Source: Helicobacter pylori NCTC 11637 = CCUG 17874 = ATCC 43504 = JCM 12093
GTDB lineage: Bacteria > Campylobacterota > Campylobacteria > Campylobacterales > Helicobacteraceae
DNA length: 64,000 nt
Direction: 5' to 3'
Assembly (NCBI RefSeq): GCF_900478295.1
Contig: NZ_LS483488.1
Location: 744,001 to 808,000, forward strand
Part shown: in pieces, positions 50,054-59,699 of the stretch
Layout of the letters: each line of letters begins with the position of its first letter
Numbering within the stretch: position 1 is the first letter of the stretch
Program-made: the position numbers and the translations under genes
The notes under the pieces: generated by a model
What the model saw: only the letters and a program-made list of their open reading frames with translations
What the model was told of the DNA's origin: nothing
Database searches by the model: none

Positions 50054-50710
50054 CTACGCTTTAAAGCTAGCTTTAGAAACGCAAAATTCCTTTAAAAAAC
50101 ACGCGCCGCATAAGGGGTTTTTAGCCTTGCAGGTGTAGCGGCCAAACAAGATTAAAGCATGGTGGAGTTTGGATAGGTTGTCTTTAAAAAGATCGCTGAG
50201 TTCTTCTTCGGTCTTAATGGGCGTGTTAGCGTTGCTTAAGCCTAAGCGGTGCGTCGTGCGGAACACATGGGTATCTACGGCTATATAGTTTGCATCAAAA
50301 CACACTGAAAGCACCACATTAGCGGTTTTTTGCCCCACGCCCTCTAGGCTCATCAATTCTTTTTGCGTAGAGGGGATAACGCCCTTAAAATCCCTAACCA
50401 CTTTTTGAGCCATACTGATTAAATGCTTGCTTTTATTGTTGAAATAAGAAACGGATTGGATGATCTCTTTAACTTCTTCTAAAGAAGCGAGGGCTAAATC
50501 ATTCACGCTTGGGTATTTTTCAAATAACTTGGGCGTTATTTGATTCACTCTAGCGTCCGTGCATTGAGCGCTTAAAATGGTAGCCACCAATAATTCATAA
50601 GGGTTTTTATGGTGCAATTCGGTGGTTTGGTTGGGGTAATGTTTTAAAAGCAGTTCTTTGATTTGTTGGGCTTTTTGGTGAGTTTTAGCGCGTTTTAAAC
50701 CCATTTTCAC
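50054..50710 (-). CDS. nth: endonuclease III
   Basis: A 218-residue DNA glycosylase/AP lyase that removes oxidised pyrimidines. The helix-hairpin-helix LMSLEGVGQKTANVVLSV carries the catalytic lysine, YIAVDTHVFR the aspartate, and the C terminus the [4Fe-4S] ligands (CKAKNPLCGACFLKEFC, spacing 6-2-5). It starts within the last codons of the FeoA-like gene. Confidence 0.96.
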   Translation of the reverse strand: MKMGLKRAKTHQKAQQIKELLLKHYPNQTTELHHKNPYELLVATILSAQCTDARVNQITPKLFEKYPSVNDLALASLEEVKEIIQSVSYFNNKSKHLISMAQKVVRDFKGVIPSTQKELMSLEGVGQKTANVVLSVCFDANYIAVDTHVFRTTHRLGLSNANTPIKTEEELSDLFKDNLSKLHHALILFGRYTCKAKNPLCGACFLKEFCVSKASFKA

Positions 50711-50937
50711 ACGCTTTCTTTGATGAGAAGGTATTGCGCTTCATGGGATCTTAAAGCCACTTGAATGCGGTTGATTTTAACCGAAAGCGTGGCTTTTTTC
50801 ATGGAATAATGCAAAAGAATGCATTGAACCCCTTCATGGATACCAAAAGACAGAAAGCGTTTTTTAAGAGCTTCATCGCAGTTAGCGATTTCTACGATTT
50901 CATAAACTTTGTCTTTAATGGCTTCATTGAGCGTCAT
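50707..50937 (-). CDS. FeoA-domain protein
   Basis: A 76-residue protein with the SH3-like FeoA fold: VYEIVEIANCDEALKKRFLS, GIHEGVQCILLHYS and a final strand pair (IQVALRSHEAQYLLI). FeoA domains assist the ferrous iron transporter FeoB or occur in regulators. feoB is not in the window, so its role in iron uptake is likely but unproven. Overlaps both neighbours by four bases. Confidence 0.82.
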   Translation of the reverse strand: MTLNEAIKDKVYEIVEIANCDEALKKRFLSFGIHEGVQCILLHYSMKKATLSVKINRIQVALRSHEAQYLLIKESV

Positions 50938-53873
50938 TTTAATTTCCTTTTTGAATCAATGTTTTTTTTGACTTCATCCACGATGATGTCAATAGGTGTG
51001 AAAATACGGCGCAAGATTTTGAAAGGCGCTTGGATAATATCTGATGCTAAAGTGACTTGAGTTTTAGGTTTATCTAGCGTGCCTTTGACATTCACATTAG
51101 TGGTGATTTTACCTCCTTTTCCTAAGATAAGATAGCCCACAATAGGGATTTTATTTAAGACATTGCTCAAAGCCTTGATAGTGGAAACTTCTAAATTCAA
51201 ATCCAATTTGTTTTTGTCTAATTCAATGATCCCATTGCCAGCAATATCAAGCGTTTTGCCGATAAGATCAATTTTTTCTAACCCTAAATATTCTTTAGTG
51301 ATCCCAAAAACAACAGATCCCTTTTTGATTTGATAGCCATTAGCCCCTAAATGAGGGTTTCTAAAGACAATGAGGGAGGGAATGGTGTTGATGAGATTGA
51401 CCATGTTTTGCATGAGAGCGAAATTCTTTAAGCTTGTGTTTTGGAATTTCAATTCGCCGTTGAAAACCTGATCTTCAAGAGCCCCAATAAGCGTGAATAA
51501 GCCCCCTTCTACGAAATCTTTTTGGAGGATGGTATTGATATAATCCCCGCTAAAATTATGGGCCTTAAGATACAAAGCCCCATGCACTAAATCCGCCATG
51601 ATCATGCCGTTTTTATAATTGCCATCAATTTTCACTCTGTCATCTTGAGCGACAATATCAAGATTTTCTAAAGGAAAAGGCATTTTTTTATAGATTAACA
51701 CGATATCTTTAGCATGGATGCGTGTAGAGATGGGGATAATTTTGTGGGCTTTTTCATAGCGTTGTTTGGCGCTAATGAAAATATCTTCATCTTGGATTTC
51801 TTTAGAGCTAGGCTTTTCTTTTCGTTCTTTTGAGAATAATCCTGCAATCGCTGGCATCTTGCTATCTAAAAAATCGTCAATACTCAAATCAATGTTATTA
51901 AGGGTAATATCCTTTTGATCCCCCTTAACTTTTATGGATATGCTTTTGCTTGGAGTATAGACAGAAATTTCATCTTTATTGATAGAGCCAAATAAAGAGA
52001 GGGAATTAAATTGACTGCCGTTGCTATGATAGATGGGTAAAGTGATTTTTAAATCCTTAGCAAAAAAATCAATATTGACAAAATCGCTCGTAGAAACTTC
52101 TAAAGAGCCATCTTCTAAGGCGAAATATTTCATAATAGGGGAATAGGGCTTGATTTTTTTCAAATCTTTGATTCTAAAAACATAGGCGTTATCTTTAAAT
52201 TCGCCCTCTAATAAAAGTTGTGGCACATTCCATTGCATGTGGTTGGGGTTAGAAAAATCAAAATTCAAAGAAAGGTTTTTAAGAGTGTCTCCTGTAGCGT
52301 AGAAAACGTCTTTAGTGAATTTGTCTTCGCTCTGGGCTTTAATGGTGTCTATGATTTTTCGTCTAAAAACTTCTGAATTTTCACCCTCTTGAATAACAGA
52401 ATGCAAGCTTTTTAAATCTAAAGAAAATTTAGCAGGCTGTGGGTTATCTGGGTCGTTGTTCAAGCCATAAGAACGCATGTTGATATTATTGTTAGTGTTG
52501 AATCGTATTTTATGGACTAAAGAATCTAAAGAAAGGGTTTTTTTATTCAAATCTAAAGCGATTTTAGCGTCTAAATCCAGCATGTTTTCATAGCGGGTGT
52601 GGGTAGTTTCTATGTAGATGTATTGGTATTCTTGGGTAATATCTAAGCTTATATTAGCGTTTTGCGTGTAAAGGGGGATATTATAGAGCGAGAGGGTGCC
52701 TTCTTGCAAATTAACATTGCCTTGAACGCTAAATAAAGGGGCGGTGTTTTTTAAGAATTGCAAGGTGAGTTTCAAATCCGCGCTAGATGGCATGCTGATT
52801 TTATCCAAAGGTAAAACGACTTTATAGGCGCTCAATAAATCCTTAATGCTATCGCCATAATAATTAGGGGTCGTTTTTAAAAAAATCTCCAACTTAGGGG
52901 CTTCTAACAAATTGGAAAAAGTGGCGTAAGAGCCGGTTAATTCCATGGTTTCATAAGTGATTTTTTGGGGCTGTATGAGGAGCTGTTTGTTTTTGAATAT
53001 CAATTCGGTTTTATCCATTTTAATGGGCGATAAGCCATCATTAAAAACGACTGAAGGCTTCATCAAAGTGGCTTTAACTACAGAATTTTCCAAAAGTGAT
53101 GGGACAAACTCGCTGGGAGTGAAATTAGCTTTGATTAAAGCGTTATCAATCTTAAAGCTAGCAAATTGGATTTTATCAAAAATCCATGTTTTTAAATTTT
53201 TTTGCGATTGGTGTTGGAAAAGAGGCTTTAAAAACGCCAGGCTTTTCATTACAGAAGTGTTAATTTTTAATTCTATGGTTTTTAAATCGGTTAGCCCTTG
53301 CAAATAAATTGCAGCGCTGGGTTCGATTAAGGGCTTGACAATCAAATTAAACGCCATTTTCCTAGCTTTGGGTGAATAGTGAGCGTTGCCATCCACTTGG
53401 ACTTTAATATCTTTAAAAAGCAGATTGATGATTTTAAGCTTGATATTTTTATCATCTTCTAGGGAAAATTCCCCTTTGACTCCCGGGAATTCTAACTCGT
53501 ATTTATTCCCATCAAAAAAGATATTGGCTTTGTTTTTATCATCTAAAATGATTTCTTTGACTTTAAGCTTTTCAAAATAAGACACCGCCCAGATGCCATA
53601 ACGGATATTTTTAATCAGATCAGAAACTTCTAAACGCTTTTTAGTGGGTTTTTGATGGAAGAAAGAAGAGAGATCAAGGCGTTCAACTTCTAAAGAAAGC
53701 TTGTTATTAAGTTTTAAGTATAATTCAGAAATGCCAAGCTTCCCGATTTTTAAATTTTGTATGTGAATGCCGTTTGAAAGGGTTTTGTGAATGACAACTA
53801 AAAGAGTGAATACTGCCACAAACAAGATAATGACATTAAACACTTTCTTGGATACATGTTTTCTTTTATTCAT
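50934..53873 (-). CDS. large AsmA/YhdP-like envelope protein (HP0586 type)
   Basis: A 979-residue protein with one N-terminal membrane helix (VFNVIILFVAVFTLLVVIH) and a long periplasmic body of repeated beta-strands, typical of the AsmA-like bridge proteins that carry phospholipid between membranes. The C-terminal part (LNKIPIVGYLILGKGGKITT, VKGTLDKPKTQVTL) is the AsmA C-terminal signature. Its first 83 coding bases overlap the start of the divergent mltG gene, which leaves no room for separate upstream promoters. Confidence 0.78.
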   Translation of the reverse strand: MNKRKHVSKKVFNVIILFVAVFTLLVVIHKTLSNGIHIQNLKIGKLGISELYLKLNNKLSLEVERLDLSSFFHQKPTKKRLEVSDLIKNIRYGIWAVSYFEKLKVKEIILDDKNKANIFFDGNKYELEFPGVKGEFSLEDDKNIKLKIINLLFKDIKVQVDGNAHYSPKARKMAFNLIVKPLIEPSAAIYLQGLTDLKTIELKINTSVMKSLAFLKPLFQHQSQKNLKTWIFDKIQFASFKIDNALIKANFTPSEFVPSLLENSVVKATLMKPSVVFNDGLSPIKMDKTELIFKNKQLLIQPQKITYETMELTGSYATFSNLLEAPKLEIFLKTTPNYYGDSIKDLLSAYKVVLPLDKISMPSSADLKLTLQFLKNTAPLFSVQGNVNLQEGTLSLYNIPLYTQNANISLDITQEYQYIYIETTHTRYENMLDLDAKIALDLNKKTLSLDSLVHKIRFNTNNNINMRSYGLNNDPDNPQPAKFSLDLKSLHSVIQEGENSEVFRRKIIDTIKAQSEDKFTKDVFYATGDTLKNLSLNFDFSNPNHMQWNVPQLLLEGEFKDNAYVFRIKDLKKIKPYSPIMKYFALEDGSLEVSTSDFVNIDFFAKDLKITLPIYHSNGSQFNSLSLFGSINKDEISVYTPSKSISIKVKGDQKDITLNNIDLSIDDFLDSKMPAIAGLFSKERKEKPSSKEIQDEDIFISAKQRYEKAHKIIPISTRIHAKDIVLIYKKMPFPLENLDIVAQDDRVKIDGNYKNGMIMADLVHGALYLKAHNFSGDYINTILQKDFVEGGLFTLIGALEDQVFNGELKFQNTSLKNFALMQNMVNLINTIPSLIVFRNPHLGANGYQIKKGSVVFGITKEYLGLEKIDLIGKTLDIAGNGIIELDKNKLDLNLEVSTIKALSNVLNKIPIVGYLILGKGGKITTNVNVKGTLDKPKTQVTLASDIIQAPFKILRRIFTPIDIIVDEVKKNIDSKRKLK

Positions 53874-54780
53874 CAGTATTCTTTTTTATTTAAGTATACC
53901 AATTTATCCTAACAAAGTGGTGGTTGTCCCGCAAGGTTCGCTCAAAAAAGTGTTTTTTTCTTTAAAAGAGCAAGGCGTGGATATTAACGCTTTAGATTTG
54001 CTTTTTTTACGCTTAATGGGCATGCCTAAAAAAGGTTATATTGATATGGGCGATGGGGCTTTAAGGAAGGGGGATTTTTTAGTCCGTTTGATTAAAGCAA
54101 AAGCGGCGCAAAAAAGCGCGACTTTAATCCCTGGAGAAAGCCGCTATTTTTTCACGCAAATTTTGAGCGAGACTTACCGACTAGAAACAAGCGATCTCAA
54201 TCAGGCTTATGAAAGCATCGCTCCACGATTGAATGGATCTGTGATAGAAGATGGGGTGATATGGCCAGACACTTATCATTTGCCCTTAGGAGAGGACGCT
54301 TTTAAAATCATGCAAGCTTTAATCGGTCAATCCCTTAAAAAACACGAAGCTTTAAGCAAACAATGGCTTGGATACTACCATAAAGAAGAGTGGTTTGAAA
54401 AAATCATTCTCGCTTCTATTGTGCAAAAAGAAGCCGCTAATACTGAAGAAATGCCCTTGATTGCGAGCGTGATTTTTAACCGCCTAAAAAAAGGCATGCC
54501 TTTACAAATGGATGGGGCTTTGAATTATCAGGAATTTTCACACACTAAAGTAACAAAAGAACGCATTAAAACCGATAACACCCCCTACAATACCTATAAA
54601 TTTAAGGGCTTGCCTAAAAATCCTGTAGGGAGCGTGAGCTTAGAAGCAATTAGAGCCGTGGTTTTCCCTAAAAAAACGGATTTCTTGTATTTTGTGAAAA
54701 TGCCGGATAAAAAACATGCTTTCAGCGCGACTTATAAAGAGCATTTAAAAAACATTAATCTTTCTAATAATCATTTTTAA
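53791..54780 (+). CDS. mltG: endolytic murein transglycosylase MltG
   Basis: A 329-residue YceG-like enzyme that cuts nascent glycan chains. One membrane helix (LDTCFLLFISILFYLSI) precedes a LysM-like part (VVVPQGSLKKVFFSLKEQGV). The catalytic Glu is in ASIVQKEAANTEEMP, with VIFNRLKKGMPLQMDG and DNTPYNTYKFKGLPKNPVG conserved. The start at 53791 has GAAAGG ahead; a second ATG at 53830 would shorten the overlap with the AsmA-like gene but still overlap. Confidence 0.9.
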   Translation: MTTKRVNTATNKIMTLNTFLDTCFLLFISILFYLSIPIYPNKVVVVPQGSLKKVFFSLKEQGVDINALDLLFLRLMGMPKKGYIDMGDGALRKGDFLVRLIKAKAAQKSATLIPGESRYFFTQILSETYRLETSDLNQAYESIAPRLNGSVIEDGVIWPDTYHLPLGEDAFKIMQALIGQSLKKHEALSKQWLGYYHKEEWFEKIILASIVQKEAANTEEMPLIASVIFNRLKKGMPLQMDGALNYQEFSHTKVTKERIKTDNTPYNTYKFKGLPKNPVGSVSLEAIRAVVFPKKTDFLYFVKMPDKKHAFSATYKEHLKNINLSNNHF

Positions 54781-54965
54781 GATTAAGGTAAATGGGGCGT
54801 TTTTTCTTTTAAATTGAGTAAAAAGTGTTTAGTATTTTCTCATTTTAATTTTAAGTTCTTACTATTAAAGCATTTTAGATTTTATTAAAAAAGGCTTGCT
54901 ACAATTTTAGGCAAATTTTGATTGCTAGGGCTTTAGAATACAGCTTTTAGCACAAAGGAGAATGA

Positions 54966-55307
54966 ATGGCTAAAATGAGCGCTCCAGATGGGGTTGCCGT
55001 TTGGGTGAATGAAGACAGGTGTAAGGGTTGTGATATTTGCGTATCGGTATGCCCTGCTGGGGTTCTTGGCATGGGGATTGAAAAAGAAAGGGTGCTTGGA
55101 AAAGTGGCCAAAGTAGCCTACCCAGAGAGTTGTATCGGTTGCGTGCAATGCGAGTTGCACTGCCCGGATTTTGCGATTTATGTGGCTGACAGAAAGGATT
55201 TCAAATTCGCTAAAGTTTCTAAAGAAGCCCAAGAAAGAAGCGAAAAGGTTAAGGCCAATAAATACATGCTCTTAGAAGAGACTATTTTAGAAGGGAGAGG
55301 CAAATAA
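54966..55307 (+). CDS. oorD: 2-oxoglutarate oxidoreductase, delta subunit (ferredoxin-like)
   Basis: A 113-residue subunit with two [4Fe-4S] motifs: CKGCDICVSVCPAG and CIGCVQCELHCPDFA. It passes electrons from the OorABC core, which oxidises 2-oxoglutarate to succinyl-CoA in place of the missing 2-oxoglutarate dehydrogenase. It has an AAGGAG ribosome site, and its stop overlaps the oorA start (TAATG). A TACAAT -10 lies near 54899. Confidence 0.96.
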   Translation: MAKMSAPDGVAVWVNEDRCKGCDICVSVCPAGVLGMGIEKERVLGKVAKVAYPESCIGCVQCELHCPDFAIYVADRKDFKFAKVSKEAQERSEKVKANKYMLLEETILEGRGK

Positions 55308-56434
55308 TGCGTGAGATTATTTCTGATGGGAATGAATTAGTCGCTAAAGCGGCGATTGAAGTGGGGTGTCGGTTTTTTGGGGGCTATCCTATTACGCCAA
55401 GTTCGGATATTATGCATGCAATGAGCGTGGCTTTGCCCAAATGCGGCGGCCATTTTATCCAAATGGAAGATGAAATCAGTGGGATTAGCGTGTCTTTAGG
55501 GGCGAGCATGAGCGGGACGAAGTCTATGACAGCGAGCTCTGGGCCTGGTATTTCATTGAAAGTGGAGCAAATCGGTTATTCTTTCATGGCGGAAATCCCT
55601 TTAGTGATCGCTGATGTGATGCGTTCAGGCCCATCAACCGGAATGCCCACTCGTGTGGCTCAAGGCGATGTGAATTTTTTAAGACACCCCATACATGGGG
55701 ATTTTAAAGCCGTCGCGCTCGCTCCTGCTAGTTTGGAAGAAGCTTACACAGAGACCGTTCGCGCGTTCAATTTGGCTGAAATGCTCATGACTCCTGTATT
55801 CTTGCTCATGGATGAAACCGTGGGGCATATGTATGGTAAGGTGCAAATCCCAGATTTAGAAGAAGTGCAAAAGACGACTATTAATCGTAAGGAATTTGTG
55901 GGCGATAAAAAAGACTACAAACCTTATGGGGTCGCACAAGATGAGCCGGCTGTTTTAAACCCTTTCTTTAAAGGTTATCGCTACCATGTTTCAGGCTTGC
56001 ACCATGGGCCCATTGGCTTTCCTACTGAAGACGCTAAAATCGGTGGGGATTTGATTGACAGATTATTTAATAAGATTGAATCCAAGCAAGACATTATCAA
56101 CGAAAATGAGGAAATGGATTTAGAGGGCGCTGAAATCGTTATCATCGCTTATGGTTCGGTTTCTCTAGCGGTTAAAGAAGCCTTGAAAGATTACCATAAA
56201 GAAAGCAAGCAAAAAGTCGGCTTTTTCAGGCCCAAAACCTTATGGCCAAGCCCGGCTAAACGCTTGAAAGAAATAGGGGATAAATACGAAAAAATCCTTG
56301 TGATTGAATTGAATAAAGGGCAGTATTTAGAAGAAATTGAAAGGGCTATGCAAAGAAAGGTGCATTTCTTGGGGCAAGCCAATGGGCGCACGATTTCGCC
56401 TAAACAAATCATCGCAAAATTGAAGGAGCTTTAA
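55307..56434 (+). CDS. oorA: 2-oxoglutarate oxidoreductase, alpha subunit
   Basis: A 375-residue subunit with the pyruvate-flavodoxin oxidoreductase domain I fold: VGCRFFGGYPITPSSDIM, QMEDEISGISVSLGASMSG and TASSGPGISLKVEQIGYS. The C-terminal part (IIAYGSVSLAVKEAL, GFFRPKTLWPSPAKRL) is the transketolase C-like domain. Essential in H. pylori central metabolism. One base separates it from oorB. Confidence 0.96.
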   Translation: MREIISDGNELVAKAAIEVGCRFFGGYPITPSSDIMHAMSVALPKCGGHFIQMEDEISGISVSLGASMSGTKSMTASSGPGISLKVEQIGYSFMAEIPLVIADVMRSGPSTGMPTRVAQGDVNFLRHPIHGDFKAVALAPASLEEAYTETVRAFNLAEMLMTPVFLLMDETVGHMYGKVQIPDLEEVQKTTINRKEFVGDKKDYKPYGVAQDEPAVLNPFFKGYRYHVSGLHHGPIGFPTEDAKIGGDLIDRLFNKIESKQDIINENEEMDLEGAEIVIIAYGSVSLAVKEALKDYHKESKQKVGFFRPKTLWPSPAKRLKEIGDKYEKILVIELNKGQYLEEIERAMQRKVHFLGQANGRTISPKQIIAKLKEL

Positions 56435-56435
56435 A

Positions 56436-57257
56436 ATGGCGTTTAATTATGATGAATATTTGCGTGTGGATAAAATACCCACTTTGTGGTGTTGGGGCTG
56501 TGGCGATGGCGTGATTTTGAAATCCATTATCCGCACGATTGACGCTTTAGGCTGGAAAATGGATGATGTGTGCTTGGTGAGTGGGATTGGTTGCAGCGGG
56601 CGCATGAGCTCGTATGTGAATTGCAACACCGTTCACACCACGCATGGTAGGGCTGTAGCGTATGCGACAGGGATTAAAATGGCTAACCCTAGTAAGCATG
56701 TGATCGTGGTTTCTGGTGATGGCGATGGCTTTGCTATTGGAGGCAATCACACCATGCATGCATGCAGAAGAAACATTGATTTGAATTTTATTTTAGTGAA
56801 TAATTTCATTTATGGTTTGACCAACTCCCAAACTTCGCCCACCACGCCTAATGGCATGTGGACGGTTACGGCTCAATGGGGGAATATTGATAACCAATTT
56901 GACCCATGCGCTTTAACCACCGCTGCAGGGGCGAGCTTTGTGGCTAGAGAGAGCGTTTTAGACCCTCAAAAATTAGAAAAAGTGCTTAAAGAAGGTTTCT
57001 CGCACAAGGGCTTTAGCTTCTTTGATGTCCATAGTAATTGCCATATCAATTTAGGGCGCAAGAATAAAATGGGCGAAGCGTCTCAAATGCTAAAATGGAT
57101 GGAAAGCCGATTGGTGAGCAAACGCCAATTTGAAGCCATGAGCCCTGAAGAAAGGGTGGATAAATTCCCTACAGGCGTTTTAAAGCATGACACGGACAGG
57201 AAAGAATATTGCGAAGCGTATCAAGAAATCATTGAAAAAGCACAAGGAAAACAATAA
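56436..57257 (+). CDS. oorB: 2-oxoglutarate oxidoreductase, beta subunit
   Basis: A 273-residue thiamine-diphosphate-binding subunit. The motif LWCWGCGDGVILKSI and the TPP site VVSGDGDGFAIGGNHTMHAC ... LVNNFIYGLTNSQTSPT are clear, with GIGCSGRMSSYVNC near the cluster. Its stop overlaps the oorC start. Confidence 0.96.
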   Translation: MAFNYDEYLRVDKIPTLWCWGCGDGVILKSIIRTIDALGWKMDDVCLVSGIGCSGRMSSYVNCNTVHTTHGRAVAYATGIKMANPSKHVIVVSGDGDGFAIGGNHTMHACRRNIDLNFILVNNFIYGLTNSQTSPTTPNGMWTVTAQWGNIDNQFDPCALTTAAGASFVARESVLDPQKLEKVLKEGFSHKGFSFFDVHSNCHINLGRKNKMGEASQMLKWMESRLVSKRQFEAMSPEERVDKFPTGVLKHDTDRKEYCEAYQEIIEKAQGKQ

Positions 57258-57811
57258 TGGAAGCGCAATTACGATTTACGGGCGTTGGAGGGCAAGGCGT
57301 GCTGTTAGCGGGGGAGATTTTAGCTGAGGCTAAGATCGTGAGTGGGGGCTATGGCACTAAGACTTCCACTTACACTTCGCAAGTGCGTGGAGGGCCCACT
57401 AAGGTGGATATTTTGCTAGACAGAAATGAAATTATTTTCCCTTATGCTAAAGAGGGCGAGATTGATTTCATGCTTTCAGTCGCTCAAATCAGCTACAACC
57501 AGTTTAAAAGCGATATTAAACAAGGCGGTATCGTTGTCATTGATCCCAATCTAGTAACCCCCACTAAAGAAGATGAAGAAAAGTATCAGCTTTATAAAAT
57601 CCCTATCATTAGTATCGCTAAAGATGAAGTGGGTAACATCATCACGCAATCTGTGGTAGCGTTAGCCATTACCGTGGAGCTTACTAAATGTGTAGAAGAA
57701 AATATCGTGCTAGACACCATGCTTAAAAAAGTCCCTGCAAAAGTCGCTGACACCAACAAAAAAGCCTTTGAAATTGGCAAAAAACATGCTTTAGAAGCTT
57801 TGAAAAAATAA
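57257..57811 (+). CDS. oorC: 2-oxoglutarate oxidoreductase, gamma subunit
   Basis: A 184-residue subunit: FTGVGGQGVLLAGEILAEA at the start and TSTYTSQVRGGPTKVDILL are the gamma-subunit signatures. Last gene of oorDABC; about 60 bases later the poly-A promoter of the HAD gene begins. Confidence 0.95.
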   Translation: MEAQLRFTGVGGQGVLLAGEILAEAKIVSGGYGTKTSTYTSQVRGGPTKVDILLDRNEIIFPYAKEGEIDFMLSVAQISYNQFKSDIKQGGIVVIDPNLVTPTKEDEEKYQLYKIPIISIAKDEVGNIITQSVVALAITVELTKCVEENIVLDTMLKKVPAKVADTNKKAFEIGKKHALEALKK

Positions 57812-57874
57812 GGGGGTAACTCCTTATCTTATTTTTCTTTAGCTATAGCTTTTTCCCCTTTTTTTGTATTTTTG

Positions 57875-57896
57875 AAAAAAAAAAAAAATGATATAA
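57875..57896 (+). promoter_or_regulatory. poly-A (13) promoter of the HAD gene
   Basis: Thirteen As (57875-57887) stand three bases ahead of a perfect TATAAT at 57891-57896, so the tract fills most of the spacer between -35 and -10. Length changes by slipped-strand mispairing would alter spacing and so transcription, as known for other H. pylori promoters with homopolymers. Confidence 0.6.
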
Positions 57897-57923
57897 TGCT
57901 CAAATTTTACAAAGGATTCTTGT

Positions 57924-59699
57924 ATGCGCAAATTTTTGGATGGGGCAAAAAGTGAGATTTTAAAATATGATGTGATTTCTTTTGATATTTTTGATACCCT
58001 TCTTCTAAGACCTTTCATTAAACCCACAGATTTATTTTGGTATATTGAGACTAAATATAATATTAAAGGTTTTCATCAAGCAAGGATCCTGGCAGAAATG
58101 CAATCTAGAGAAATCAGTAAAAGACAAGACATTACTCTAGATGAAATTTATCATCAAATCCCAAAAGAGTTTCATTCATATAAGGGAGTAGAAATCGCCA
58201 CTGAAAAAGAGGTGCTTGTTCCAAACTTGGAGATGTTAGAACTCTATCGTTTCGCTAAAGAGAACAATAAAAGAGTGATTATTGTATCAGATATGTATTT
58301 ACCTTTAGAAGTCCTTGAAGATATTTTAATTTCTAAGGGTTTTGATGGTTATACAAATTTCTATCTCAGTAACCATATAATGCTCACTAAACATTCAAAG
58401 GATTTGTTTAAGCATGTTTTAAAACAAGAAAATATTACTAATACGCAGATGTTGCATATCGGTGATAATTCTTGGGCAGATGATGCTATGCCTAAAAGTT
58501 TAGGTATAGCGACGCTATTTAGAAAAAGCGTGTTGAAACAATTAGAAGAAGTTTTTCCTAAATACAAAACATTTAATCCAACCAGTGTTGCGCAAAGTTT
58601 TATTTTAGGATCTTTATGCGTTTTTTATAAAAATTATATTCAAAAACATGAAAAATTTGATTATTGGTTTCTTTTGGGAGCGATGCAGGCAGGAATTGCA
58701 GCCGTTGCTTATTGCCAGTTTATCTATAAAGAGATTCATAAAAGAAATATTGATACTTTAGTGTTTGTTGCGCGAGATGGTTATTTATTGCAAAAAATTT
58801 TTAATATTTTATATCCAAATTCATATAAAACTACTTATGTCTATGCTCCCAGAATTTTAAAAAAAGCGGTATTTTTAGAAGTCGTAGAGGGCGAGAGTTT
58901 GGAAATTTTGCGTATTTTAGAAGGAGAAGAAGAAATTAAAAAGAAGCAAATCACCACTAACCAACAAGCATATATATACATATATAGTAATTTTGAATAC
59001 TGCCGCCATTTAGCGTTAAAATGTTTAGATAATTACAGAAAATACTTGTCTTCATCAAATTTAGAGGGAAATATCGCTATTGTAGATACGATTACTTTAG
59101 GCTATTCTTCGCAAGGGTTAATCCAAAAAGCTTTAAACAAAGAAGTTTTTGGGTGCTATGTGGATCTCCTAAGAATTTTAAATTATGATTGCGTGAGTTT
59201 CTTACCTTTTTCACACCCTAAACCCATTTATTTTCATAATTGGGATTTTATGGAGTTTTTGCTAACAAGCCCTGAATACCCTATTTTAAATGTAGAAAAT
59301 GGCGTTCCAATTTATCAAAAAGACGTTTCATCTTGTGAAAAACACCGCTCTAAAGCTTATGAAAAAATAGTAGAAGGGGCTGTTGGATATGCTTCATATT
59401 TTAAAGAAAGTCAAATTTCTTTAGGCATTTATGATGTGATAGAATGGGTAAATTTCTTTATTGACAATCCTAGTATTCAAGATCAAGAGCAATTTAAACA
59501 AATTTATTTTCTTCCAGATGCGACGCATAAAAACGCTCTGCCCTTGTTTTGCAACGATGTTTCTTTGTTGTCTTGTATTTTAAAACCTTCACAAAGTTAT
59601 GGTATATTAAAAAGAAGCCTTAGGACAAACAAGCAAGAGAGATTGTTTAAAATATTATCTCTAATTAAAAAAATCTATGGGAAGTTAAAAAAGAAATGA
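57924..59699 (+). CDS. accessory HAD-domain protein, probable glycan-associated
   Basis: A 591-residue cytoplasmic protein. Residues 10-205 form a HAD phosphatase-type domain: motif I SFDIFDTLLLRP, motif II VIIVSDMYLP, and HIGDNSWADDAM as the acidic motif. The remaining 380 residues (LVFVARDGYLLQKIF, IVDTITLGYSSQGLIQKAL) resemble a region found with HAD domains in polysaccharide-cluster proteins of other bacteria. It is more AT-rich than its neighbours and has AAAGGA ahead of the ATG. In strain 26695 the same interval between oorC and dba, as I recall it, holds a type III restriction-modification pair. Substrate unknown. Confidence 0.7.
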   Translation: MRKFLDGAKSEILKYDVISFDIFDTLLLRPFIKPTDLFWYIETKYNIKGFHQARILAEMQSREISKRQDITLDEIYHQIPKEFHSYKGVEIATEKEVLVPNLEMLELYRFAKENNKRVIIVSDMYLPLEVLEDILISKGFDGYTNFYLSNHIMLTKHSKDLFKHVLKQENITNTQMLHIGDNSWADDAMPKSLGIATLFRKSVLKQLEEVFPKYKTFNPTSVAQSFILGSLCVFYKNYIQKHEKFDYWFLLGAMQAGIAAVAYCQFIYKEIHKRNIDTLVFVARDGYLLQKIFNILYPNSYKTTYVYAPRILKKAVFLEVVEGESLEILRILEGEEEIKKKQITTNQQAYIYIYSNFEYCRHLALKCLDNYRKYLSSSNLEGNIAIVDTITLGYSSQGLIQKALNKEVFGCYVDLLRILNYDCVSFLPFSHPKPIYFHNWDFMEFLLTSPEYPILNVENGVPIYQKDVSSCEKHRSKAYEKIVEGAVGYASYFKESQISLGIYDVIEWVNFFIDNPSIQDQEQFKQIYFLPDATHKNALPLFCNDVSLLSCILKPSQSYGILKRSLRTNKQERLFKILSLIKKIYGKLKKK

